Assembly: GCA_902609685.1 (NCBI GenBank)
Contig: CACLSR010000005.1
Location: 1-64,000, forward strand
DNA from: an uncultured Pelagibacteraceae bacterium
GTDB taxonomy: Bacteria > Pseudomonadota > Alphaproteobacteria > Pelagibacterales > Pelagibacteraceae
Reading direction: 5' to 3'
Length of the DNA: 64,000 nt
Shown in pieces: positions 53,883 through 62,862 of this stretch. The position numbers were made by a program, and so were the translations under genes. The first letter of the stretch is position 1, and each line of letters begins with the position of its first letter. The notes under the pieces are model-generated. The model had not been told where the DNA came from. It did no database searches and saw only the letters and a list, made by a program, of their open reading frames with translations.

Positions 53883-55058
53883 ATGAACAACAAACCTGAT
53901 GACGTGGTCATTTGTAGTGCAGTTAGGACTCCTATAGGCACTTATAAGGGATCATTAAAAGATTTGAAAGGAGACCAACTTGGTACTATCGTAATAAATG
54001 AGGTTTTGAAAAGAAGTAAAATATCTAATAATCAAATTGATGAAGTAATAATGGGTCAGGTTTTGACTGCTGCTGGAGGACAGAACCCCGCGAGACAAGC
54101 AGCAGTAAATGCTGGAGTACCTGTATCCAAACCTGCTTATTTAGTAAACCAAGTTTGTGGATCAGGACTAAGGGCCATTATTTCAGGTTATCAACAAATT
54201 AAATTAGGAGATGCAAATAATGTAATTTGTGGGGGTCAAGAGAATATGTCGATGACACCTTACTCTTATTTTTATTCAGAGAAAAAAGAAATTTTAAAAG
54301 ATCAATTAATCAATACTATGATTCACGATGGTTTAACTGATGCTTTTAAAAATTACCACATGGGAGTTACAGCTGAAAATGTTGCAAAAAAGTTTAATAT
54401 TTCTAGAAAACAACAAGATGAATTTGCTCTTAAATCCCAAAAAAAAACAGAAATTGCAATTGAAAATAATAAATTTGATGATGAAATAGTTCAGATAAAT
54501 CACAAAGGTGTTATTTTAAAAAAAGATGAACACCCAAGAAAAGATTTAAAATTATCTGATTTAGAAAAATTAAAAACAGCTTTTAAAGATGGTGGGACTG
54601 TGACACCCGGAAACTCATCTGGTATAAATGATGGAGCAGCTGCTTTATTATTAACTACATTTAAGGAAGCTCAACAAAATTCACTTAAACCATTGGCCAA
54701 AATTATTTCCTGGGCATCTGTTGGTTTGGAACCGTCTTTAATGGGTCTTGGTCCTATAGAAGCTATCCGCCAAGCATCAAAAAAAGTAAATTGGAATTTA
54801 AATGAAATCGATTTATTTGAAATTAATGAAGCTTTTGCCGCTCAAGCTATAGCAGTTATCAGTGAATTGGGTATTGATGAAAACAAAGTTAATGTAAATG
54901 GTGGGGCTATTGCTTTAGGTCACCCAATAGGTGCATCTGGAGCAAGAATACTTGTGACACTTATACATGAAATGAAAAAACAGAATAAAGAAAGAGGTTG
55001 TGCCGCACTTTGTATAGGTGGCGGTATGGGAATTGCGCTATGTGTAGAAAAAATTTAG
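53883..55058 (+). CDS. Acetyl-CoA C-acetyltransferase (thiolase)
   Basis: Condenses or cleaves acetoacetyl-CoA. From the ATG at 53883 the protein is 391 aa, with VVICSAVRTPIGTYKGSL at the start, the nucleophile Cys in NQVCGSGLRAI (near residue 89), EINEAFAAQAIAV, and the catalytic GGAIALGHPIGASGARI and CIGGGMGIALCVE blocks at the end. The track start at 53826 adds 19 residues over the tRNA promoter side and is rejected. Biosynthetic (phaA/atoB-like) type; the pathway is not shown by neighbours. Confidence 0.94.
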   Translation: MNNKPDDVVICSAVRTPIGTYKGSLKDLKGDQLGTIVINEVLKRSKISNNQIDEVIMGQVLTAAGGQNPARQAAVNAGVPVSKPAYLVNQVCGSGLRAIISGYQQIKLGDANNVICGGQENMSMTPYSYFYSEKKEILKDQLINTMIHDGLTDAFKNYHMGVTAENVAKKFNISRKQQDEFALKSQKKTEIAIENNKFDDEIVQINHKGVILKKDEHPRKDLKLSDLEKLKTAFKDGGTVTPGNSSGINDGAAALLLTTFKEAQQNSLKPLAKIISWASVGLEPSLMGLGPIEAIRQASKKVNWNLNEIDLFEINEAFAAQAIAVISELGIDENKVNVNGGAIALGHPIGASGARILVTLIHEMKKQNKERGCAALCIGGGMGIALCVEKI

Positions 55059-55171
55059 GAATTAATTTTTCCGTATTTTTCCTCTAACAAGATTTTTTGG
55101 ATCCACACATTAGCATCTTTATATGTGTTGAATTTTGGTTGAATAAATATATTTAATAACTCTTTAATCAT
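55055..55171 (-). CDS. Possible small protein (38 aa)
   Basis: An ORF reading MIKELLNIFIQPKFNTYKDA followed by NVWIQKILLEEKYGKINS, overlapping the thiolase stop by 4 bp on the opposite strand. Composition looks protein-like (Trp, charged helix at the end) rather than random A+T translation. No Shine-Dalgarno sequence is evident and I do not recognise a family. It fills most of the 209-bp gap between thiolase and aceE. Confidence 0.35.
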   Translation of the reverse strand: MIKELLNIFIQPKFNTYKDANVWIQKILLEEKYGKINS

Positions 55172-55267
55172 TATTTGAGTATTTCAATAAAGAGTGTCAA
55201 AAAATTGGATAGAATGTGTTAAAATTAAAGATTAAGTAAATTTTTTTTATGTATAAAACTTTTAAAA

Positions 55268-58200
55268 ATGACTGAAAAATTGTTAGTCCCTGACATAGGT
55301 GATTTTGAGAACGTGGAAGTTATAGAACTTTTAGTAAAAGAGGGTCAAGATATTAAAAAAAATGATCCTGTTGTTACTATTGAAAGTGATAAATCGAGTG
55401 TTGAAATACCATCAATATTTTCTGGCAAAGTCGAGTCTGTAAATGTTAAAGTTGGAGATAAGGTTTCAAAAGGAGATCTATTAATAAATATTTCTTCAAA
55501 TCAATCATTATCTCAAAAAGAAAGTGTTCCAAAAGAAACTGAAAATTTAATTCAAGAAGCTGAGAGTACTTTAAGAAAACATCAGGACCAAAATATTCCA
55601 CAAAAAATAATTGATACCGAAAAACAAAAAATAATCCAAGTAGTTAAAGAAGGGGATATCGATCCACTAGAAACAAGTGAATGGCTAGAGTCCTTGTCAG
55701 CAGTAATAGAAAAAGACGGAAATCAGAGAGCACATTATTTAATCAAAGAACTTATTAACAAAGCTTATATGGAGGGTGCTAATATACCCTATACGCAAAA
55801 TACTCCTTATATAAACACTATACCAGTTAACGAGGAAAAAAAATCTAATGGAGATCAAAACATAGAGAGAAGAATTAGATCTTTAATTAGATGGAATGCT
55901 GCCGCAATGGTAGTTAGAGCAAATAAAAAATTCCCAGAACTTGGAGGGCATATTGGAACTTTTGCGTCTGCTGCAACTCTTTACGATGTTGGTATGAATC
56001 ATTTTTGGAGAGCTAAAAATAATAAATTTGGTGGAGATTTAATTTATTTTCAAGGTCATAGCGCTCCAGGTATGTACGCTAGAGCTTATCTAGAAGGTAG
56101 ACTTAACGAAAAACAATTAGATAGTTTTAGACAAGAAGTAAACCCTGGTGGTCTTTCCTCATATCCTCATCCTTGGCTAATGCCGAATTTTTGGCAATTT
56201 CCAACAGTGTCTATGGGATTAGGTCCAATGCTTGCAATTTATCAAGCAAGATTCATGAAGTACTTAATCAATAGAGGTCTCATCAAAGATGAAGGTAGAA
56301 AAGTTTGGGCATTTTTAGGTGATGGAGAAATGGATGAACCTGAGTCTTTAGGCGCGATTGGTTTAGCCGCAAGAGAAAAATTAGATAACTTAATATTTGT
56401 TGTAAATTGTAATCTTCAAAGACTAGACGGACCAGTTCGTGGAAACGGAAAAATAATTCAAGAATTAGAGGGAATTTTTAGAGGTGCAGGATGGAATGTT
56501 ATAAAAGTTATTTGGGGCTCTTATTGGGATCCATTGCTTGCCAATGATAAAACAGGTCATTTAGTTAAAACAATGAATGAGACTGTCGATGGTGAGTATC
56601 AAGCAATGAAAGCAAGGGACGGTGCGTATGTGAGAGAAAAATTTTTTGGAAAATATTTAGAGACCAAAGAGTTGGTTTCCAGTCTTTCAGACAAAGATAT
56701 TTGGCGATTAAACAGGGGTGGTCACGACCCTCATAAAGTTTTTGCAGCTTATGATAAAGCATCTAAAAATGTTGGAAGTCCTACAGTTGTAATTGCAAAA
56801 ACTATTAAGGGTTATGGAATGGGCAAAAGTGGTGAGAGTGTAAATACAACTCACCAGACTAAGAAGTTAGATATCGATGACTTAATGTATTACAGAGATA
56901 GGTTTGATGTTCCATTAACAGACCAACAAGTTAAGAATATTGAATACTACAAGCCTGATCAAAATTCTCCAGAGATTAAATACATAAATGAAAGACGAAT
57001 TCAACTTGGTGGTTTTATTCCTGAAAGAACAACTTACGCTAAACCTGTTAAAGCACCACCAAAAGATATTTTCGATAATATGAAAGTTTCTACAGGTGAA
57101 AAAGAAATGTCGACCACAATGGCATTGGTCAGAATGTTAACAAACCTTTTGAGAGATAAAAATGTTGCACCAAGACTGGTTCCAATCATACCTGACGAGG
57201 CTAGAACATTCGGAATGGAGGGTTTTTTCCAAAAAATAGGAATTTATGCTCATGAAGGTCAAAAATATGAACCAGAAGATTCTGCTCAATTAAGTTCGTA
57301 TAAAGAGGAAAAGAGTGGTCAAGTTTTAGAGGAAGGAATTAACGAGGCTGGAGCGATGTCATCTTGGATCGCTGCAGGAACTTCATATACAAACCATGAT
57401 ATAGAAATGATCCCAATTTATCTTTTTTACTCAATGTTTGGCTTTCAGAGAATTGGTGATTTTGCTTGGGCGGGTGCTGATAGCCAGTCCAGAGGGTTTT
57501 TGATCGGAGCAACCGCTGGAAGAACAACTCTTGCTGGGGAAGGTTTACAACATCAAGATGGTCATAGTCATTTGATGGCTTCAACTATTCCTAATTGCAG
57601 ATCATACGATCCAACATTTCACTACGAGCTTGCAGTCATTTTTCGAGAAGGTTTAAGAAGAATGCATGAGAAAAAAGAGAATATTTTCTATTATATTACG
57701 ACCATGAATGAAAATTACCCTCATCCAGAAATGCCAAAAGATAAATCATGTGAGGATGGTATTTTAAAAGGAATGTATAAAATAAAGGAGTTTAACAAAT
57801 ATAAAAAAACTAAAATTCAATTTCTTGGATCTGGCACAATCTTAAGAGAAATGATAGCTGGTGCAGAAATATTACAAAATGAGTATCAAATCGATAGTGA
57901 GATTTGGAGTGTAACCAGCTTTAATGAATTAAGAAGGGATGGCCTTGAGGTAGAGAGATACAATCTTCTAAATCCTGATAAAGAGCCTAAAAAAAGCTAT
58001 GTAGAAAAATGTTTGGGTAATACTGAAGGACCAATTTTAGCAGCTTCTGATTATATGAGAATGAATTCTGACCAGATTAGACCATACGTAAATAAAAGTT
58101 TTTATTCATTAGGAACGGATGGATTTGGTCGAAGTGATACAAGAAAGAAGTTAAGAAAATTTTTTGAAGTTGATAAGGAACATATCACAACATATGGTTT

Positions 58201-58303
58201 GAGTATTTTAGCTAAGGAACAGCTTATTGCATCAAAATATGCAAAAGAAGCAATCAAAAAGTATAAGATTGATATTGATAAACCTATGCCAACAAAATTA
58301 TAG
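55268..58303 (+). CDS. aceE: Pyruvate dehydrogenase E1 (homodimeric AceE) with N-terminal lipoyl domain
   Basis: Thiamin-diphosphate enzyme that decarboxylates pyruvate and acetylates the lipoyl group of E2. Residues 1-80 form a lipoyl domain (LLVPDIGDFENVEVIEL; lipoyl Lys42 in TIESDKSSVEIPS), then a linker to about 125, then a full AceE of about 885 residues: GDIDPLETSEWLESL, the ThDP motif FLGDGEMDEPESLGAIGLA, NLQRLDGPVRGNGK, and GLQHQDGHSHLMAST. E. coli AceE (887 aa) lacks a lipoyl domain, so this is a fusion. It is followed by aceF one base after the stop. Confidence 0.95.
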   Translation: MTEKLLVPDIGDFENVEVIELLVKEGQDIKKNDPVVTIESDKSSVEIPSIFSGKVESVNVKVGDKVSKGDLLINISSNQSLSQKESVPKETENLIQEAESTLRKHQDQNIPQKIIDTEKQKIIQVVKEGDIDPLETSEWLESLSAVIEKDGNQRAHYLIKELINKAYMEGANIPYTQNTPYINTIPVNEEKKSNGDQNIERRIRSLIRWNAAAMVVRANKKFPELGGHIGTFASAATLYDVGMNHFWRAKNNKFGGDLIYFQGHSAPGMYARAYLEGRLNEKQLDSFRQEVNPGGLSSYPHPWLMPNFWQFPTVSMGLGPMLAIYQARFMKYLINRGLIKDEGRKVWAFLGDGEMDEPESLGAIGLAAREKLDNLIFVVNCNLQRLDGPVRGNGKIIQELEGIFRGAGWNVIKVIWGSYWDPLLANDKTGHLVKTMNETVDGEYQAMKARDGAYVREKFFGKYLETKELVSSLSDKDIWRLNRGGHDPHKVFAAYDKASKNVGSPTVVIAKTIKGYGMGKSGESVNTTHQTKKLDIDDLMYYRDRFDVPLTDQQVKNIEYYKPDQNSPEIKYINERRIQLGGFIPERTTYAKPVKAPPKDIFDNMKVSTGEKEMSTTMALVRMLTNLLRDKNVAPRLVPIIPDEARTFGMEGFFQKIGIYAHEGQKYEPEDSAQLSSYKEEKSGQVLEEGINEAGAMSSWIAAGTSYTNHDIEMIPIYLFYSMFGFQRIGDFAWAGADSQSRGFLIGATAGRTTLAGEGLQHQDGHSHLMASTIPNCRSYDPTFHYELAVIFREGLRRMHEKKENIFYYITTMNENYPHPEMPKDKSCEDGILKGMYKIKEFNKYKKTKIQFLGSGTILREMIAGAEILQNEYQIDSEIWSVTSFNELRRDGLEVERYNLLNPDKEPKKSYVEKCLGNTEGPILAASDYMRMNSDQIRPYVNKSFYSLGTDGFGRSDTRKKLRKFFEVDKEHITTYGLSILAKEQLIASKYAKEAIKKYKIDIDKPMPTKL
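55341..55410 (+). repeat. Lipoyl-domain DNA repeat, copy in aceE
   Basis: This 70-bp segment matches 58381-58450 in aceF at 64 of 70 positions by my count, including an exact 32-bp stretch around the lipoyl-lysine codon (55379-55410). Confidence 0.85.
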
Positions 58304-58304
58304 A

Positions 58305-59579
58305 ATGCCCAAAAAAGATATAAAAGTTCCAAATATTGGTGAATTCAAAGATGTAGAGGTTATTGAAATTATAGTCAAAAAGGGTCAAGAGATTAAAAAA
58401 AATGATCCTTTAATAACAATTGAAAGTGATAAATCGAGTGTTGAAATACCCTCATTACATAATGGAATAGTTACAGAATTAAATTTAAATGTTGGGGATA
58501 AGGTTTCTGAAGGTGATAAAATATTAGAAATTGAATTAAAAGACAATCAAGTAGAAACTCAATTAAAAACTGAAGAAATAAAAACAATTAAAAAAGAAAA
58601 TAATAAGGAAAAAAAAATAGAAATTAGAAGAGAAGTTGGATCAAAAAATGTTATCGTAAAAGATTTTTCTAAAAAAACTGCAGCCTCACCAAAAGTCAGA
58701 AAATTTGCAAGAGAACTTGGTGTTGATATTAGTAAAGTTGAAGGTAGTGAAAGACTAGGAAGAGTAACTGAAAGTGATGTAAAGTCATTTGTCGCAAATA
58801 AACCTGAGATAAATTCTGAAAAAGAATTCAAAAAAGATGAAACGATAGAACTAGAATATCCTCACTCTGAATTTGGAAAAACAGAAATAAAGGATATTCC
58901 AAGAGTGAAGAGACTATCGTCTAAATATCTTATGAATTCTTGGACCAATATTCCCCATGTGACCAATCATGATGAAGCAGATATAACTGAATTAGAGGAG
59001 TTTAGAACATCTCTTACAGATATTTACACTGGAGAAAAAAAAAAAATTACTCCTTTAGCTTTTATCGTCAAGGCATTAACTGCATCACTTAAAAAATTTC
59101 CAAATTTTAATTCATCTATAGATGAAATTGATAAAGGAAAAATGACCTTAAAAAAGTATTACCATATTGGAATAGCTGTAGATACCAAACATGGGCTAAT
59201 GGTGCCAAAACTAAGAAATGCTGATAATAAGAATATCTCATTAATTGGTAACGAACTTAAAAAATTAAGTGATCAATGTAGGAATCTTAAAATTGATAAA
59301 AAAGAATTATTTGGTGGTTCCATGACAATAACAAGTCTAGGAGGGATTGGTGGCTCTTTTTTCACACCTATAATTAATTATCCTGAAGTTGCAATTTTGG
59401 GAGTTGGCAAATCTCAAAAAAAACAAATTTTTATTAATGGAAAGTTTATTACACGAACAATGTTACCTTTATCTTTATCATATGATCACAGAATAATTGA
59501 TGGAGCTGAAGCAGCTCGATTTAACAACGATTTGAAAGATAATCTTGGAAAAAATTTTGCTTACAAATTAGCTGTGTAA
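58305..59579 (+). CDS. aceF: Pyruvate dehydrogenase E2, dihydrolipoamide acetyltransferase
   Basis: Core acetyltransferase of the pyruvate dehydrogenase complex. From the ATG at 58305 (one base after the aceE stop) the protein is 424 aa: one lipoyl domain (Lys43 in TIESDKSSVEIPS), a charged linker, a peripheral subunit-binding domain (AASPKVRKFARELGVDISKV near 125), and the catalytic domain ending in LSLSYDHRIIDGAEAARF (HxxxDG active site). The track start at 58227 reads inside aceE. E. coli AceF has three lipoyl domains; here one is on E2 and one on E1. Confidence 0.95.
   Translation: MPKKDIKVPNIGEFKDVEVIEIIVKKGQEIKKNDPLITIESDKSSVEIPSLHNGIVTELNLNVGDKVSEGDKILEIELKDNQVETQLKTEEIKTIKKENNKEKKIEIRREVGSKNVIVKDFSKKTAASPKVRKFARELGVDISKVEGSERLGRVTESDVKSFVANKPEINSEKEFKKDETIELEYPHSEFGKTEIKDIPRVKRLSSKYLMNSWTNIPHVTNHDEADITELEEFRTSLTDIYTGEKKKITPLAFIVKALTASLKKFPNFNSSIDEIDKGKMTLKKYYHIGIAVDTKHGLMVPKLRNADNKNISLIGNELKKLSDQCRNLKIDKKELFGGSMTITSLGGIGGSFFTPIINYPEVAILGVGKSQKKQIFINGKFITRTMLPLSLSYDHRIIDGAEAARFNNDLKDNLGKNFAYKLAV
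58381..58450 (+). repeat. Lipoyl-domain DNA repeat, copy in aceF
   Basis: Partner of the segment at 55341-55410; see that entry. The two lie in the same orientation 3,040 bp apart and in the same reading frame of the lipoyl domain. Confidence 0.85.
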
Positions 59580-59583
59580 AAAT

Positions 59584-60474
59584 ATGTCAAAAACTCTCTC
59601 ATTATTTAGTGCACTACTATGCACTTTCATTTGGGGGACTACATTTATTGCACAAGATACGGGCATGGACGACATTGGCCCATTCACTTTTAATTCAGTA
59701 AGATTTTTTGTGGGTTTTTTAGCAATTGTTCCTTTAGCATTAATGTTTGAGGCAAAAAAACTAAAAAAAGAATTTAGGTTTGATACAAAAACATTCGTTA
59801 TCCTGTCCTTTTTAATTGGACTATCATTATTTTTGGGCTCAGCATTACAACAGGTTGCGTTGCTTTACACTGATGTAGCAAATGCTGCTTTTTTTACAAT
59901 TTTTTATGTGCCAATGGTCCCAATAATTATTTTCATCTTTAAAAAAGATTTTTTGCACTGGAGTGTATGGCCATCAGTAATTTTATGTTTAATCGGCGGA
60001 TATTTATTAACAAATTTTCAAGATGCAACTGTAAGATTAGGTGATACCCTAGTGGTATTAGGAGCTTTATTTTGGAGTACACATATTATTTTTACTGGCA
60101 TGATTGTCAAAAAGTACAATCTACCATTGACCATTGGAGCAATTCAAACTCTGCTAGTTGCTTTGTTCTCATTTATGATAGGTTTATTTTCCGAAGAATT
60201 TGTAATCGATAATATATTAAATGAAATAGACTCAATTTTATATGCTGGTATTTTATCAGGTGGTTTTGCATTTGTTTTACAAATATATGCTCAAAGAAAT
60301 ATAACTCCAGCACCAGCGGCAATAATTTTTTCTTTGGAGGGTGTGTTTGCAACAATTGCTGCTTGGTTTCTTTTAAATCAAATATTAGGTATTAATAATT
60401 TACTTGGTTGTTTTTTTATATTAAGTGGAGTTTTATTATCTCAATTAGTTCCATTATTAAGGAAAGCAAGTTAA
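59584..60474 (+). CDS. EamA/DMT-family transporter
   Basis: A 296-residue inner-membrane protein with about ten helices in two EamA repeats. FIWGTTFIAQDTGMDDIGPFTF-type start (CTFIWGTTFIAQ) and the second-repeat signature ITPAPAAIIFSLEGVFATIAAW (near residues 240-260) are typical of drug/metabolite exporters and permeases. Substrate unknown. Five bases after the aceF stop, possibly the same transcript; overlaps convergent uppP by 4 bp. Confidence 0.88.
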   Translation: MSKTLSLFSALLCTFIWGTTFIAQDTGMDDIGPFTFNSVRFFVGFLAIVPLALMFEAKKLKKEFRFDTKTFVILSFLIGLSLFLGSALQQVALLYTDVANAAFFTIFYVPMVPIIIFIFKKDFLHWSVWPSVILCLIGGYLLTNFQDATVRLGDTLVVLGALFWSTHIIFTGMIVKKYNLPLTIGAIQTLLVALFSFMIGLFSEEFVIDNILNEIDSILYAGILSGGFAFVLQIYAQRNITPAPAAIIFSLEGVFATIAAWFLLNQILGINNLLGCFFILSGVLLSQLVPLLRKAS

Positions 60475-61238
60475 CTATATATTATATAAAATAAAATTAA
60501 GCCAAGAATTATCCTATAAATAACAAATACATTAAAAGAAATTTTACTTATAAATTTAAGAAAATATTTAATTGTAAAAAATGAAAACATGAATGATAAA
60601 AAAGTAGCAATTAATAATAAATAATTTATTTCTATTGATTGTTCAAAAGCCTCTCTTAAACCTAGGAAGCTTGCTCCTGCTAATGCAGGTATAGATAGTA
60701 AAAAAGAAATTTTACTAGCGTCTGTTCTATTGAAATTCAAAAATCTTGCTGCCGTAATCGTTATTCCAGCCCTACTAACTCCTGGTATCAACGCTAATAT
60801 TTGAAATAAACCAATTAATAAAACTGATTTAATATTTAAATCTGTAGAAATATTTCGATCAATTTTTCTTTGATCAGCAAAGAAAAGTATGAATCCAAAA
60901 AATAGTGTTGTTGATGCAATTACTTTTGTATTTCTTAAAAGATGAATAAATTCAGTGGAATATAAAATGTATCCAAAAAATATTAAAGGCAAGGAGCCAA
61001 TAATTATTAAACTTAATAACCTATTATTATTTCTTAGATCAAATAGCTCTTTTCTAAAATAAAAAATTACTGCAATTAATGAGCCTAAATGTAGACTTAT
61101 GTCTATTAATAAAGAACTTGTTTCTAAATTATAAAAATTTGATACCAATATTAAATGAGCAGACGAACTTATGGGTAAAAATTCAGAAATTCCTTGAACA
61201 GCAGAAAGAATTAAAATTTCTATAAAATCTCGCAACAT
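60471..61238 (-). CDS. uppP: Undecaprenyl-diphosphatase UppP (BacA)
   Basis: Recycles the lipid carrier of peptidoglycan synthesis by removing a phosphate. The 255-residue membrane protein shows AVQGISEFLPISSSAHLIL (residues 14-32; motif with catalytic Glu and Ser) and LIPGVSRAGITITAARFL (near 152-169; catalytic PGxSRSG-like motif). About eight membrane segments. Slightly shorter than E. coli UppP (273). Divergent from gltD. Confidence 0.93.
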   Translation of the reverse strand: MLRDFIEILILSAVQGISEFLPISSSAHLILVSNFYNLETSSLLIDISLHLGSLIAVIFYFRKELFDLRNNNRLLSLIIIGSLPLIFFGYILYSTEFIHLLRNTKVIASTTLFFGFILFFADQRKIDRNISTDLNIKSVLLIGLFQILALIPGVSRAGITITAARFLNFNRTDASKISFLLSIPALAGASFLGLREAFEQSIEINYLLLIATFLSFMFSFFTIKYFLKFISKISFNVFVIYRIILGLILFYIIYS

Positions 61239-61422
61239 ACATGTGTCGTAGCTTAAAAAATATCCATTTTAAACAATTCGATTTAATCATATTAGGTATG
61301 CAAAAATCAGAATAAGTAGATTTTAAGCTAAATATTATTGTAATTAGGTAATAATAATTGACCTATTTATTTCTTTTACTAATAAAAACTATGTATATTT
61401 TGCGATAAATTTATAAAAATTT
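61239..61422. promoter_or_regulatory. Divergent uppP/gltD promoter region
   Basis: No gene seen. It contains a long-range inverted repeat, TAGCTTAAAA (61249-61258) and TTTTAAGCTA (61321-61330), and a weak promoter TTGACC (61358-61363), 16 bp, TAATAA (61380-61385) facing gltD. No riboswitch structure was recognised. The long leader to the gltD start could hold nitrogen-responsive control, but I see no site I can name. Confidence 0.4.
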
Positions 61423-62862
61423 ATGACTGATAAAATGCTAAAATTCGTAAAAATAGGTCAACAAACCCCACCTAAAAGAGGAGTTGATAATAGGAAAGAT
61501 GATTTTAATGAAATCTATGATGAATTTATCACTCAAAAAGCACAAGAGCAGTCAAGTAGATGCTCCCAATGTGGAGTTCCTTTTTGCCAAGTTCATTGTC
61601 CTTTAAGTAATAACATTCCTGATTGGCTTAAATTGACTGCTGAAGGCAGATTGAAGGAAGCTTATGAATTATCTCAAAGTACAAATAATATGCCTGAAGT
61701 TTGTGGCAGAATATGTCCTCAAGACAGATTGTGTGAGGGTAATTGTGTTATTGAGCAGTCAGGTCATGGCACTGTAACAATTGGATCAGTCGAAAAATAT
61801 ATTACAGATAGTGCTTGGGAAAACGGATGGGTAAAGCCTATATCAATCAAACACGAAAAAGACCAAAGTGTTGGAATAATTGGTGCTGGACCCGCTGGAC
61901 TGGCAGCCGCTGAACAACTTAGGAAAAATGGATATCAAATTACTGTTTATGATAGATACGACAGAGCGGGTGGTTTGTTAATTTATGGAATTCCAAATTT
62001 TAAATTAGAAAAACATGTGGTCGAGAGAAGAACAAAATTATTGAAAGATGGTGGAATTAAATTTGAACAAAATTTTGAGGTTGGTAAGGATGCAACTTTA
62101 GAGCAATTGAGAAAAAAACATGATGCAATTTTAATTGCTACTGGAGTTTATAAACCAAGAGAAATTAATCTACCAGGAAATGATTTAGATAATATTTTTC
62201 CTGCTATGGAGTTTTTAACCGCATCAAACAAAAAGGGGTTGGGTGACAAAGTTGAATTGTTCGATAAAGGTATATTAAACGCTGAAGGTAAAGATGTAGT
62301 TGTTATTGGAGGCGGAGATACCGCAATGGATTGTGTTCGAACATCAATAAGACAAAAAGCTAATTCAGTTAAATGTTTATATAGAAGAGATAAAGATAAC
62401 ATGCCTGGATCTGCGAGAGAAGTAGCTAATGCGGAAGAAGAGGGTGTTGAATTTGTTTGGTTGTCTAGTCCAAAAGAATTTAGAGGAAAAAATAAAATTG
62501 AAAAATTAATTGTAGATCAAATTCAACTTGGAGATCCAGATGACTCAGGTAGAAGAAGACCAGAAATTAAACAAGGATCTGAATTTGAAATTAAAGCAGA
62601 TATGGTAATAAAAGCTTTAGGATTTGATCCAGAAAACCTGCCATTATTATTTGAAACACAAGAATTACAAGTTACAAAATGGGGAACAATTAAAACTGAC
62701 TTTGATACTATGGAAACTAATATTAAAGGTGTCTTTGCTGCCGGAGATATTGTTAGAGGTGCATCTTTAGTTGTTTGGGCAATTAAAGATGGTAGAGATG
62801 CTGCTTTATCAATCAAATCTTATCTTGAAAATATCGAATTAAAAAAATCTAAAGTTGCATAA
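61423..62862 (+). CDS. gltD: Glutamate synthase (NADPH) small subunit
   Basis: Supplies electrons from NADPH to GltB for glutamate synthesis from glutamine and 2-oxoglutarate. The 479-residue protein has N-terminal Fe-S cysteines (SSRCSQCGVPFCQVHCPLSN near residue 43; CGRICPQDRLCEGNCVI near 92), an FAD-binding site VGIIGAGPAGLAAAEQLRKNG (near 148), an NADPH site VVVIGGGDTAMDCVRTSIR (near 290) and the FAD end GVFAAGDIVRGASLVVWAI. The stop shares one base with the gltB start (TAATG). Confidence 0.96.
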   Translation: MTDKMLKFVKIGQQTPPKRGVDNRKDDFNEIYDEFITQKAQEQSSRCSQCGVPFCQVHCPLSNNIPDWLKLTAEGRLKEAYELSQSTNNMPEVCGRICPQDRLCEGNCVIEQSGHGTVTIGSVEKYITDSAWENGWVKPISIKHEKDQSVGIIGAGPAGLAAAEQLRKNGYQITVYDRYDRAGGLLIYGIPNFKLEKHVVERRTKLLKDGGIKFEQNFEVGKDATLEQLRKKHDAILIATGVYKPREINLPGNDLDNIFPAMEFLTASNKKGLGDKVELFDKGILNAEGKDVVVIGGGDTAMDCVRTSIRQKANSVKCLYRRDKDNMPGSAREVANAEEEGVEFVWLSSPKEFRGKNKIEKLIVDQIQLGDPDDSGRRRPEIKQGSEFEIKADMVIKALGFDPENLPLLFETQELQVTKWGTIKTDFDTMETNIKGVFAAGDIVRGASLVVWAIKDGRDAALSIKSYLENIELKKSKVA

